Shown: piece after piece, positions 10,041 to 17,171 of the stretch
Layout: every line of letters starts with the position of its first letter
Position numbering within the stretch: the stretch's first letter is position 1
Assembly: GCA_036897625.1 (NCBI GenBank)
Contig: JAYMTA010000950.1
Location: forward strand, 1-22,818
Length of the DNA: 22,818 bases
From: Pelargonium cotyledonis
Lineage: Eukaryota > Streptophyta > Magnoliopsida > Geraniales > Geraniaceae
Reading direction: 5' to 3'
The notes under the pieces: model-generated
Told to the model about the DNA's origin: nothing
The model's database searches: none
What the model saw: the letters and a program-made list of their open reading frames with translations, nothing else
Position numbers and translations under genes: made by a program

Positions 10041-12370
10041 TCACGTCGACATAAGCTTTGGACCGTTATCCGGCATACCCATCCCAGCAGCTAAGTCGGC
10101 ATCAAGTTGAGTGTGTGGAGCAGCTGTCATTTGCTTCAACCTACAAAGTAACCAGGAGAAGTATCTTTAAATTAATCGCTACAACGAACAGACGAAGATT
10201 GTTTAATTTCCAATTCGATCATGTGAGATTGGGGGCACATCACAAGCTCGGACTTCAGTGACAAAGTGCAAGCATCTTCCACTGAAAAAAAATATTGTTC
10301 GAATGACAGATACAAATCAATGAGAAGTGGTACTCACTTTTGTCTCGAAATGAATGACCACTTTCTCTAAAAAATATTATCACAAAATGAGTCAGATTTA
10401 CTTTTTGGTTAGTTACGCGTCAATTGCCAACAAACTATGAATTCGAACCAATTCATGAGTAGGAGTTGGATACACAACACATTCGTCGAATTTAACTGCT
10501 TTACCGATTACTCTGTTCAATTGATCTATTAAGTAGAAGACAAACGGGATAACAACAGTTTTCTTTCTCTCTTTTTACTTTATAGGATGGTTTTATAGGG
10601 TTTCACTTTCTTTTTTTCTTTTTCATATTTTTTCTTTCTGATTTATAAGATTTTTTTTTTTGAACTCTCAGAATTACATATTCATATAATACATTTGCAA
10701 TTAATCAAAACTGAACCTAATTCCTAACAAATCATGTCCTACAGTTTTTGAAAACTGTTAATTACGTGTCCAAATCGTATCTTGTGTTCGAACTCGAGCT
10801 TCCTAAATTACAACAATAACAAATGGGGAGTAAGGGGAAAAGTTAAACCCTTAACTAACTTACATTAGTTTCTACACATGTGAGAAACTAGACAATAATA
10901 TTGGGACAGAAGAGGCAATAGCCATGAAATTCACACTACATAATACAGATTTCTCCAATCTTAATAGATAAAAGACAAATACTATCCCCGTCAAAAAATA
11001 AGTGCCCACTACACTAAATTTGATAGTCCCTAAATAAGTGTCTACTTGCACATTTGGTTAGTGAATTATGCATATAACCTATAATATCCCAAGTTAATCA
11101 TAACCACTCAGGTTCATGACAACAAAGAAACATGGGAAAGTTAAGCACAACAAAGGAACATGGAGTAAGTTAAGCACCAAGGAATAATGAAACAAGACAC
11201 TAATTTGGGGGACAAAAGGAGTATAAAATTCCAATTATACCATTCAAGGCAACTTCATTTGCATGACCAAATACTAATACAAGACATAGTTAGCTTATGG
11301 TACAAGTAAGATTCAATTGTTTAAACATTATAAATAAAGAAAAAGAGTAACTGAATCAAAAGATACCAAGCATGGAACTAGCTTATTCAATCAACAAAAC
11401 TCCATGTTCTTCTCGTTAACCCATCAGCAATTACTAGTAAGTAGAAATTCACTAATATGAAATATAAAAAGCCAGAGAAATAGTTAAGTTGCTCACCGCT
11501 TCCTGTGACGCTTTGTCTTGAAATGTTCATCCCTCACTGTTACATTTGCAAAATACCGGCTGAAGAAAACAAGAAAAAACACAAATTTAAGCAAAACGTA
11601 AGTCAGAAATTAAAAAAGTTGTCACAAAATGGACAGCAAAACTTCCAAGGAAATAAAAAAATATATAAATTTTATTCTTATACAAACTCAGATGGAAAAA
11701 CTAGAATATTTACAAAGACCAATTAAAAAACAACTGAATACAATCCCATAAAGACCAATTTGAGCAACAAAACCTAAAAGCCTTCAATTTATCTGCATTT
11801 ATGATCTAAAACAACTAAATTGAAACCCAAAAAGACCAATTTAAGCAGCATAAACTAAAAGCAATCAATTTATCTGCATCCATGATCTAACAAAACCAAA
11901 CAGAACAATTCGAACAGCAAAAAATAAAGAGAAAAATAAAGAAAACAGAGTCAAACATAAATTCAAATGAATAATCCTATTTACATAAATAATTTCAGTT
12001 AACCAAAGTTTTTCACTCAAAAAAAAAAAAAAAAAAAAAAACAAAGGCATACGAGAATTTGAAGTAAATTAAGTTAAAAGTAACCGATTATAAGCAAAAT
12101 TGGTCAAATAAGTTATGGTTACAGAAAATAAGCAGAAATTGAAGAAGAATCAAATCAAAAAGTTCAGGAACAATACTCGCAGTGTAAGCAGTAAAATTGG
12201 CCCATTCCGGGCAAATCCTCATCGAGAGGCAAAGGCTTCTTCTCTGCATCCGACTTCTGAAGCTCGTCGTAAACCGCATCATCTCCTTTGACAAGAAATT
12301 TAGCGAGCCGAGCCGTCTTGTGCGAGTACCTTCTCTTCTTCACCTTCCTGTGAGGGCACTTTCCTCCCAT
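10041..12370 (-). CDS. ZNF593/Bud20-like C2H2 zinc-finger protein, 60S ribosome biogenesis
   Basis: Three exons on the minus strand, 12370-12177, 11559-11497 and 10140-10041, join in frame to a 118-aa protein; both introns are GT-AG. The start is set by the family-typical N terminus MGGKCPHRKVKKRRYSHKTA. An in-frame ATG 54 nt upstream (12424) adds residues absent from the family. A basic N-terminal stretch (4-28) is followed by an acidic PLPLDEDLPGMGQ segment and one zinc finger with ligands C61, C64, H77 and H83 (C-x2-C-x12-H-x5-H). A short tail holds the plant-typical PHTQLDADLAAGMGMP. In yeast, Bud20 is a shuttling factor on pre-60S particles; human ZNF593 is its homologue. The nuclear/ribosomal role here is inferred from that homology and supported by the telo-box and site II promoter. 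Confidence 0.93.
10982..11221. mobile_element. Stowaway-like (Tc1/mariner) MITE in intron 2 of the ZNF593-like gene
   Basis: A 240-bp element is bounded by TA dinucleotides (10980-10981 and 11222-11223). Its left end (CTATCCCCGTC, then AAATAAGTGCC) and right end (GACACTAATTTGGGGGAC, then AAAAGGAG) are imperfect inverted repeats resembling the CTCCCTCCGTC...AAGTGTC ends of Stowaway MITEs. It has no coding capacity, as expected for a non-autonomous element. A second AAATAAGTGTC lies inside at about 11031. Several end mismatches suggest an old insertion. Confidence 0.75.
11119..11175. repeat. Tandem duplication inside the MITE
   Basis: Two near-identical units of 28 and 29 nt, at 11119-11146 and 11147-11175, each begin ACAACAAAG and end AGTTAAGC. 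They differ by a few substitutions and one inserted base. The duplication is internal to the Stowaway-like element. Confidence 0.8.
11741..11897. repeat. Imperfect tandem duplication in intron 1 of the ZNF593-like gene
   Basis: Two copies of about 75 nt (11741-11815 and 11823-11897) repeat with a period of about 81 nt. Shared blocks are AAGACCAATTT, then CTAAAAGC, then TCAATTTATCTGCAT and ATGATCTAA. A weaker AAAGACCAATT at 11715 may be a third, partial copy. No known element is recognised. Confidence 0.8.
12019..12041. repeat. Poly(A) run in intron 1
   Basis: There are 23 consecutive A on the plus strand, which read as a poly(T) tract in the minus-strand transcript. It lies in intron 1 of the ZNF593-like gene, about 135 nt downstream of the donor, so it is not the acceptor polypyrimidine tract. 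It could be a tail relic of a retroposed sequence. Confidence 0.9.
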
Positions 12371-12391
12371 GGCTGCTCTGCTTCTGCTTCT

Positions 12392-12411
12392 TAGGGTTTT
12401 TCGAAACCCTA
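12392..12411 (-). promoter_or_regulatory. Telo-box inverted pair in the 5' leader of the ZNF593-like gene
   Basis: TAGGGTTT (12392-12399) and AAACCCTA (12404-12411) form a perfect 8-bp inverted repeat around TTCG. Each arm is a telo-box (AAACCCTAA-like), a motif known from promoters and leaders of plant ribosomal-protein and ribosome-biogenesis genes. The pair lies 22-41 nt upstream of the ATG at 12370. Confidence 0.85.
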
Positions 12412-12502
12412 GTTGTTTCTCCAAATTAGGTCTCGCGATGGAGCCGAAGAGAAGGACACGATTGAGTCTGACTCAGTATTTATTGTTTACGAGTTTGAGC
12501 AA

Positions 12503-12601
12503 AGCCCAATTGGATTATTCATGGGTCTAGGCCCATAAGGCCCATTGAATATGCACGGGCCTTTCAAATTGGGCTTGTTTGAACTGGGCCTAATGTGGGC
12601 C
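12503..12601 (-). promoter_or_regulatory. Site II (TGGGCC/T) promoter cluster
   Basis: Six or more site II-like hexamers lie within 99 nt: AGCCCA at 12503, GGCCCA at 12530 and 12539, GGGCC at 12557, TGGGCT at 12570, and TGGGCC at 12585 and 12596. In Arabidopsis, site II elements bound by TCP factors act with telo-boxes in growth-linked ribosomal and cell-cycle genes. Here they sit 130-230 nt upstream of the ZNF593-like start codon, the usual position. The cluster could also drive divergent transcription. Confidence 0.88.
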
Positions 12602-12780
12602 TGGCAAACCTGAAATTTTAACGTGTATAACAAAAATAATAACTTGAAACGTTTTAACTGTTTGTTCCAATGGTTGGACATAAATATGTCCTGTTTTATT
12701 TTTCATAAGCGACGGCCTAAAGGTGTATATAAATAAGAAATCAATAGTGTTCAGGAAAGAGATTAATTCTCTTGACCCTA
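12602..12780. other. Short intergenic stretch with an isolated TATA-like sequence
   Basis: No gene is seen. TATATAAATA lies at 12726-12735 on the plus strand, but only a SINE-like element follows, with no open reading frame, so it is probably not a core promoter of a protein gene. Confidence 0.5.
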
Positions 12781-12925
12781 ACCTAGAGTTTTTGGCACCT
12801 TACCGCACCAAAGTGGTCTTTTACACCACCACCACCAAGGATGTGTAGAGTGGGGATTGATCCTGAGACCTCCTCTTACTCACACAATTGAATTAACCAA
12901 ATGCGTCATCCTTAGTGGTTCTCTA
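12781..12925 (-). mobile_element. tRNA-derived SINE-like element
   Basis: Read on the minus strand, this has a box-A-like TGACGCATTTGGTTAA (12907-12892) and a box-B-like GGATCAATCC (12863-12854), about 35 nt apart as in a tRNA promoter. They are followed by a non-tRNA body containing a (GGT)n stretch near 12819-12833. Ends are approximate because no target-site duplication was established. The sequence cannot fold as a complete tRNA, so I prefer a SINE to a tRNA gene. Confidence 0.5.
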
Positions 12926-13262
12926 AAACAATTATCTCAATTTGTTATTCAAATAAAAAGTATAAATATTTGAAATGTAAGTCATAATAATAAACGAAAT
13001 CTCATTTCATACCGGAAATCAACTCGTTATAAGTAAGAGAGTGAGTGAATGACTCTTATAATAAAACTGAAAATTAAAGGTTATAATATAAACTTTATCT
13101 CCAACCAATTTTTTTTTTTTTAAGACACCTAAATTGTTAATGTAGGTGTTGCATACTTGCATATATGCAAGTATTATTATTATTTCTCTTGTACATATAA
13201 TGTGCACCTGTTACAACAATTAAAATGCATTAATATTTTTTAAAAAAAACAAGAACAATAAT
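12926..13262. other. AT-rich spacer with palindrome
   Basis: No gene is seen. The stretch holds a poly(T) run near 13109-13121, a short ACACCTA/TAGGTGT inverted pair around 13124-13149 and the long palindrome described separately. Confidence 0.6.
13153..13174. repeat. Perfect 22-bp palindrome
   Basis: ATACTTGCATA is followed directly by its reverse complement TATGCAAGTAT, giving a perfect 22-bp palindrome with no spacer. It lies in AT-rich intergenic DNA with no nearby promoter. It may be a simple cruciform-capable sequence or a remnant of a small inverted-repeat element. Confidence 0.9.
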
Positions 13263-13900
13263 ATATTAATCGATACTCAAAACTTGAGTTACATCTAGAG
13301 GACCGGAGCAACTCGAGACCAAGACAACATATAGAACTAGAAGCTCTCTTAGACCCACGAGCCACTACATTCGTTAATCAAAAATCAAAAGAGAACAACA
13401 CGTTCTCATAATTGAAAACTAAAAACGAACAAAAACAAGCTAACTACAGACAAATCCAAATTAGTAGACCATATCAATATTGCACCCCGGACCCTATCTT
13501 GAGATCTGACATGGCTTATTTGGGGCCAAACCCAGATCTACAATTAGCCGATACTAAACCTCAGACAACAACCCTAGTCAGCAAATCAATCCCTCGACCC
13601 GCGAAGTTGATGCACTGGTTAGCCGCCGAACAATCTCGAAAATAAAGACCACAACTGTCTTTAATTATTCAATCTATATACCATAACTGCTAATAGTAGC
13701 AGAACACGTCACAATGACGGAAAGACCACAGTTGCAAACGATGAAGAGAAAGAAGAGATGGAGAGAAGTAGTGGCAAGAGTTCCGATGGCCGAACCGCTA
13801 GAAGAGGCTGGAAGAGGTGTTTCAAATCCGCCGCTTTTTGTAACCCTAGCCGCCGCTTTTGGGGAGAAAAAGGAGAGACGGAATTTTGTTAATTTTAATT
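13263..13900 (-). other. Unidentified repeat-like segment, possible LINE remnant
   Basis: Base composition is more GC-balanced than the flanks. Open stretches occur on the plus strand (13412-13645 and 13714-13944), but they resemble no protein family and I do not call them genes. Read on the minus strand, the right end holds two copies of an AAAAGCGGCGG-like block (complements of 13828-13839 and 13849-13860) flanking CTAGGGTTAC. That style is frequent at the 5' ends of plant LINE-type repeats. The identity is a guess. Confidence 0.3.
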
Positions 13901-13979
13901 ATTGTAACTACTTATTATTTGAAATAATTATTTTATTTCATTAATTATAGATTGAGTGTCATGTTTGTCTTACTTTTTA

Positions 13980-14231
13980 TTTCAAAATGTAAACTTTATA
14001 ATTATACATGAATTACCAATTATATTATTATAATAAGTTTGTTAATATTCTTAAAGTTTTTTACTATGCTTGTTTATGTTATAGTTTTCAAGAGAAAACA
14101 TATTCGAAATGTTTACTTTATAATAAGTTTATATACATGAATTACCAATTGTATTATTATAATTAATTTGTTAATATTTTTAAAGGTTTTTTACCATGTT
14201 TGTTTATGTTATGGTTTTCATGAGAAAACAT
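13980..14231. repeat. Imperfect tandem duplication, about 125-bp units
   Basis: Unit 1 (13980-14101) and unit 2 (14102-14231) share AAATGT, then ATACATGAATTACCAATT, ATTATTATAAT, TTGTTAATATT, TGTTTATGTTAT and GAGAAAACAT in the same order. They differ by scattered substitutions and an insertion of several bases. This is an old local duplication in AT-rich DNA. Confidence 0.85.
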
Positions 14232-14246
14232 AAAATATTACTGGCA

Positions 14247-14450
14247 TTTTTTTGAAGAAGAACGTAACTTCATTAATTATATACATTACGGAAACATAAT
14301 CCAAAACTAAATCCAAACAAATTAAATCAACTGGAAACAAAAAGATAAATAAACCATAACCATCTCAAAAAATCAAAAATCTTATTGGCAAACATAGTCA
14401 AGATGTCATAATCACTCAAACTCAGGAACTCTATCCCCCTTTACTGCCCT
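14247..14450 (-). mobile_element. Possible 3' end of an L1-type LINE
   Basis: On the minus strand the segment ends ATTAATGAAGTTACGTTC, then TTCTTC and a short A run (poly(T) at 14247-14253 on the plus strand). It is preceded by T/G-rich untranslated-like sequence. Plant L1 LINEs often end with a similar ATTAATGAA motif before the tail. No reverse-transcriptase frame is present, so this would be a severely 5'-truncated copy. Confidence 0.35.
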
Positions 14451-14464
14451 AAAGACAATACACT

Positions 14465-14671
14465 CTTAGAAAGAAAACGAAAATTAAAACATCTATTATT
14501 GTTTTGTTTAAATGATTGAATGGTCTATTTTTTTTAACATTTTTTTCTTATAAAACCAAAATATTGTATATCTTGAAAATCTTGTAGAAAGAGAGCGAAA
14601 ACTAAAACATCCATTATTGTTTTGTTGTGTTTTGTTTAAATAAACATTGTGTATTTTTTGAAAATCTTGTA
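14465..14671. repeat. Imperfect tandem duplication, about 100-bp units
   Basis: AGAAAG, CGAAAA, TAAAACATC and ATTATTGTTTTG at 14467-14506 recur at 14586-14625. The trailing GAAAATCTTGTA recurs at 14575-14586 and 14660-14671. The second unit has an extra TTGTGTTTT and lacks part of the middle of the first. Confidence 0.8.
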
Positions 14672-15120
14672 AAATCATAGCACTCATTAATTTATTGAAA
14701 TTAATATGGATTATAATATTAACATAAATGTCTTATTCATAGCTAATGTAAAAATTTAGACTCAAATTAGAGTTGGCAAATTGTACGTGTCTAATACAAA
14801 TAAGACATGTTTAATGATAATTTGTTAAACAATGGAATACGGAAATGATAGCTAAATTAACATGACACAACTCAACATAATTTAATATCATAAATTTTAT
14901 ATAATTATGTTAACTAATATAAATACAAAATAATATTATTCGGTGTGCGTGTTTCAAGCGTGTCGCGCAAATCACAATTACACTAATTAATTATGCATAC
15001 GCGTTTTGAAAGTTCAACATAAACACAACATGACTACTAAACATTCTTAAACATGACACGAATACTAAATGTGTGAGATTAAAAATGCTATTTTCGTGTT
15101 TTTCGCGTTACGTACTTACC
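14672..15120. other. AT-rich intergenic DNA, no gene seen
   Basis: There is no coding frame, RNA gene or recognisable element. The GC-richer part from about 14940 onward contains several CGCG-type motifs but no convincing promoter. Confidence 0.55.
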
Positions 15121-15155
15121 TATCGGTCGACCCGGTAACTAACAAGGTTGCATTA

Positions 15156-15235
15156 TTTGTCTGCACCTGTACCTGCACCTATCTTCTCTGCCATCAAATT
15201 AGGAGAAGATAGGTGCAGGTGCAAATGCAGATAAA
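15156..15235. repeat. 33-bp hairpin with 14-nt loop, miRNA- or MITE-like
   Basis: The left arm (15156-15188) and right arm (15203-15235) pair over 33 positions with four mismatches; the 18 pairs next to the loop are perfect. The loop is 14 nt (15189-15202). The arms hold the repeats CTGCACCTGTACCTGCACC and AGGTGCAGGTGCAAATGCAG. Size and stem quality would suit a short miRNA precursor or a tiny inverted-repeat element. I recognise no known miRNA in it. Confidence 0.8.
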
Positions 15236-15254
15236 TTTGTATACACACCTCTCA

Positions 15255-15296
15255 ATCTTCCATCTTCGATCTTCGATCTTCGATCTTCGATCTTCA
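15255..15296. repeat. 7-bp tandem repeat (ATCTTCG)6
   Basis: Six consecutive 7-bp units of ATCTTCG occur; the first ends in C and the last in A. The repeat starts 20 nt right of the hairpin. It could encode a short period-7 acidic/basic peptide on the minus strand, but no gene supports that. Confidence 0.95.
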
Positions 15297-15700
15297 ACAT
15301 CTGTATAGCAAGAAAATGTGTGTAAATATATAGCGTTTTCCCGGAAACGGAGAGAATATTAGCAGGTGAGAGTGAGAGAGTAACGATACAAGACAGCGAG
15401 AAAGACGAAAAACACAGTAAGATTTTGTTGTTCGTAACGTAATTAATATCTAGAGCTTTTTGGCTTTTCTTTCTCAGGCATTTACCCATTTTACGAATAA
15501 TAATAATATACTGGAACTGGCCACGTGATTTATAGGCCTCGTCACGTGGGATCTGAATACTGAACCTATCAGGTCGTGACGCGTGTACTCACCTCTCAAC
15601 GGTACAATACCACCTGCCGCCCATAGACCCCATCTAATCGCGTGCTCTTGGCCAAGCTTTCTCTTTTGCATTGGTGTTCGAATCGACCTGTCGTTTTATT
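15297..15700. promoter_or_regulatory. Promoter-like region with paired G-boxes, no assigned gene
   Basis: Two CACGTG G-boxes occur at 15522-15527 and 15543-15548, 21 bp apart, about two helical turns. They read GCCACGTGAT and GTCACGTGGG, the latter close to an ABRE/G-box consensus for bZIP or bHLH factors. GC content rises across 15500-15660. No convincing coding frame starts within 1.5 kb on either strand. This may be the promoter of a non-coding transcript or of a lost gene. Confidence 0.4.
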
Positions 15701-15900
15701 AAATCTCTTCCGCTGATTTCAAAATAAGGTACTATTGTACGAACAAAAACGTTATTTTTTCTTAAAATTTCATGAATGAATTCATCTACCAGAAACACAC
15801 AAAATGACATTTTATATCATAAAACTTTGAATTTGATTGTTATTTTTTTAGCAAGAATTTGATTCGTATTAATGTATTTACAACGTCTGGGTTTTAGGAG
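15701..15900. other. AT-rich spacer
   Basis: No gene or named element is seen between the G-box region and the Rab-like fragment. Confidence 0.5.
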
Positions 15901-16011
15901 GTCAAGATTGTGCTTCTCGGCAGACGTGGTGATGGCTTGATGTCGAGGTTCCGACGTACATGTCAATTGAAATCTGAAATAGCTGGTCAGCTTGCAAATG
16001 AAAGTCCAGAT
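15901..16011 (+). pseudogene. Possible fragment of a RabA (Rab11-type) small GTPase gene
   Basis: The plus-strand frame from 15901 reads VKIVLLGRRGDG, LMSRFRR and then QLKSE, with IAGQLANES further on. This resembles the first exon of plant RabA proteins ([20 protein letters not shown], then LESKSTIGVEFATKS). The P-loop lysine-serine part is missing, a stop codon immediately precedes the frame, and the rest of the GTPase is absent. If the match is real it is a short, dead gene piece. The similarity is limited to about 35 residues judged by eye and may be chance. Confidence 0.25.
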
Positions 16012-16158
16012 TTCAAAAATAGACAAAACCCTAAATATGGGTCGACTCGCAAATGCAAACAAGTCTAGAGGTCTAAAAACATCAACTAAATTCTCGTCCT
16101 ATTTTTAAAAAGTGTAAAAAATATATCAGCTGCAACTTAACAAAGTCAATAAGGTGAT

Positions 16159-16248
16159 GACACCTCATTTAAAATCACTTATACCCACCCAAGTGAATTT
16201 GTGGTGGCAAAGCGACCCATCCGAATCCATAATTTTAAATGAGGTGTC
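16159..16248. repeat. 90-bp element with perfect 17-bp terminal inverted repeats
   Basis: GACACCTCATTTAAAAT (16159-16175) and its exact complement ATTTTAAATGAGGTGTC (16232-16248) enclose a 56-bp interior that itself contains CACTT/AAGTG. No clear target-site duplication flanks it. It may be a very short MITE or a deletion derivative of one. Confidence 0.75.
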
Positions 16249-16289
16249 TAATAGTTGAACTAATGTAATTTTATAGCAGTCAACTGATA

Positions 16290-16426
16290 TACATTATACC
16301 ATTTTAAAAATATATATACATAATAGACACAAACAATTAACATGTAATAGTAAGCCCTCTTGATCGTATAGTACATTATACCCTTTTAAAAATATATATA
16401 CATAAAACTTATTCTGTAATAGTAAG
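16290..16426. repeat. Imperfect tandem duplication, about 82-bp period
   Basis: Unit 1 (16290-16354) and unit 2 (16372-16426) share TACATTATACC, TTTTAAAAATATATATACAT and GTAATAGTAAG in order. Unit 2 lacks about 10 nt of the middle of unit 1. Confidence 0.85.
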
Positions 16427-17171
16427 TTCAGTAATATATTTTAGAAGAAAAAAAATAGTTTCTATAATATTATTGTAAATGGAATTATTTTTTTTTTCAC
16501 ACAAAATGTCAAAATCTAAAACTCCAGAGTCCAGTCCTTTCTGTTTCACAGTAGCTAAATTCACAGATTATATAAAACCAAAACTAAAAATGATTTGAAC
16601 GGTGAGTATCAAGCACGTGAACGGTACAAGATAAACCACCACACACCACACCACCGACCAGGCTGAGTCAATTGTCTCAACTCGGTTGCTCATTGAGTCA
16701 ACTCGGTCGTTAGCCAATGACCTTTACTGTGAGTGCTATGACCATCCTCCCCCTAGAACAGAAGGAAATTACCATATTACCAATCATCTCACCTCTTACA
16801 GTATGAAAAATCAAGTACTCTCCTAAATCTATGAACTAATCAGAGTATTCTTCTAAGAACACATTTTTCGACTCACGAGCAACACCAACTACTACAACAA
16901 TACGAGAATAATATCCCATTGGAACTGTTATGTTAATTCTTTGTTTCTGTATGTAGTTGGCTGGTCTTTCGTTCGGATACAAGAAATCGATAAAACAAAT
17001 TACAATATAAAAAGACATGTAGTCAGTTTCAGTTAACCAGCAATTGACTCTTCCGAACCTCCAAATTAGGGGATAAAAGTATGTAGGGTGAGGATCGGTT
17101 CAGAGGGGAACTTAACGTAATATACAACTAAACATTATCTCGCCTATTGTGAGATGATTAATCATGTAGGA
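16427..17171. other. Intergenic DNA downstream of the DPB gene
   Basis: No gene is seen. The right part should contain the 3' UTR of the minus-strand DPB gene. A C- and A-rich stretch at 16630-16700 contains repeated CTCAACTCGGT-type pieces (near 16676 and 16700) and GAGTCAA sites, which read TTGACTC on the other strand (W-box-like). A third CACGTG lies at 16614-16619. Confidence 0.5.

Noticed and set aside
12164-12424. Upstream ATG at 12424 for the ZNF593-like gene
   Set aside because: The family begins at MGGKCPHRK; the extra 18 residues (MEKQLGFRK...) are not seen in homologues I remember, and the stretch covers the telo-box leader.
12853-12907. A tRNA gene at the A/B box pair
   Set aside because: No acceptor stem or anticodon arm can be formed and box B is degenerate; a SINE head fits better.
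13412-13944. Two plus-strand open frames (77 and 76 codons)
   Set aside because: They show low-complexity, repeat-like translation with no domain, and the surrounding DNA looks repeat-derived.
15199-15671. Minus-strand open frames of 96 and 65 codons across the hairpin and G-boxes
   Set aside because: The translation crosses the 7-bp repeat and hairpin, has no family match, and shows no plausible splicing to a larger gene.
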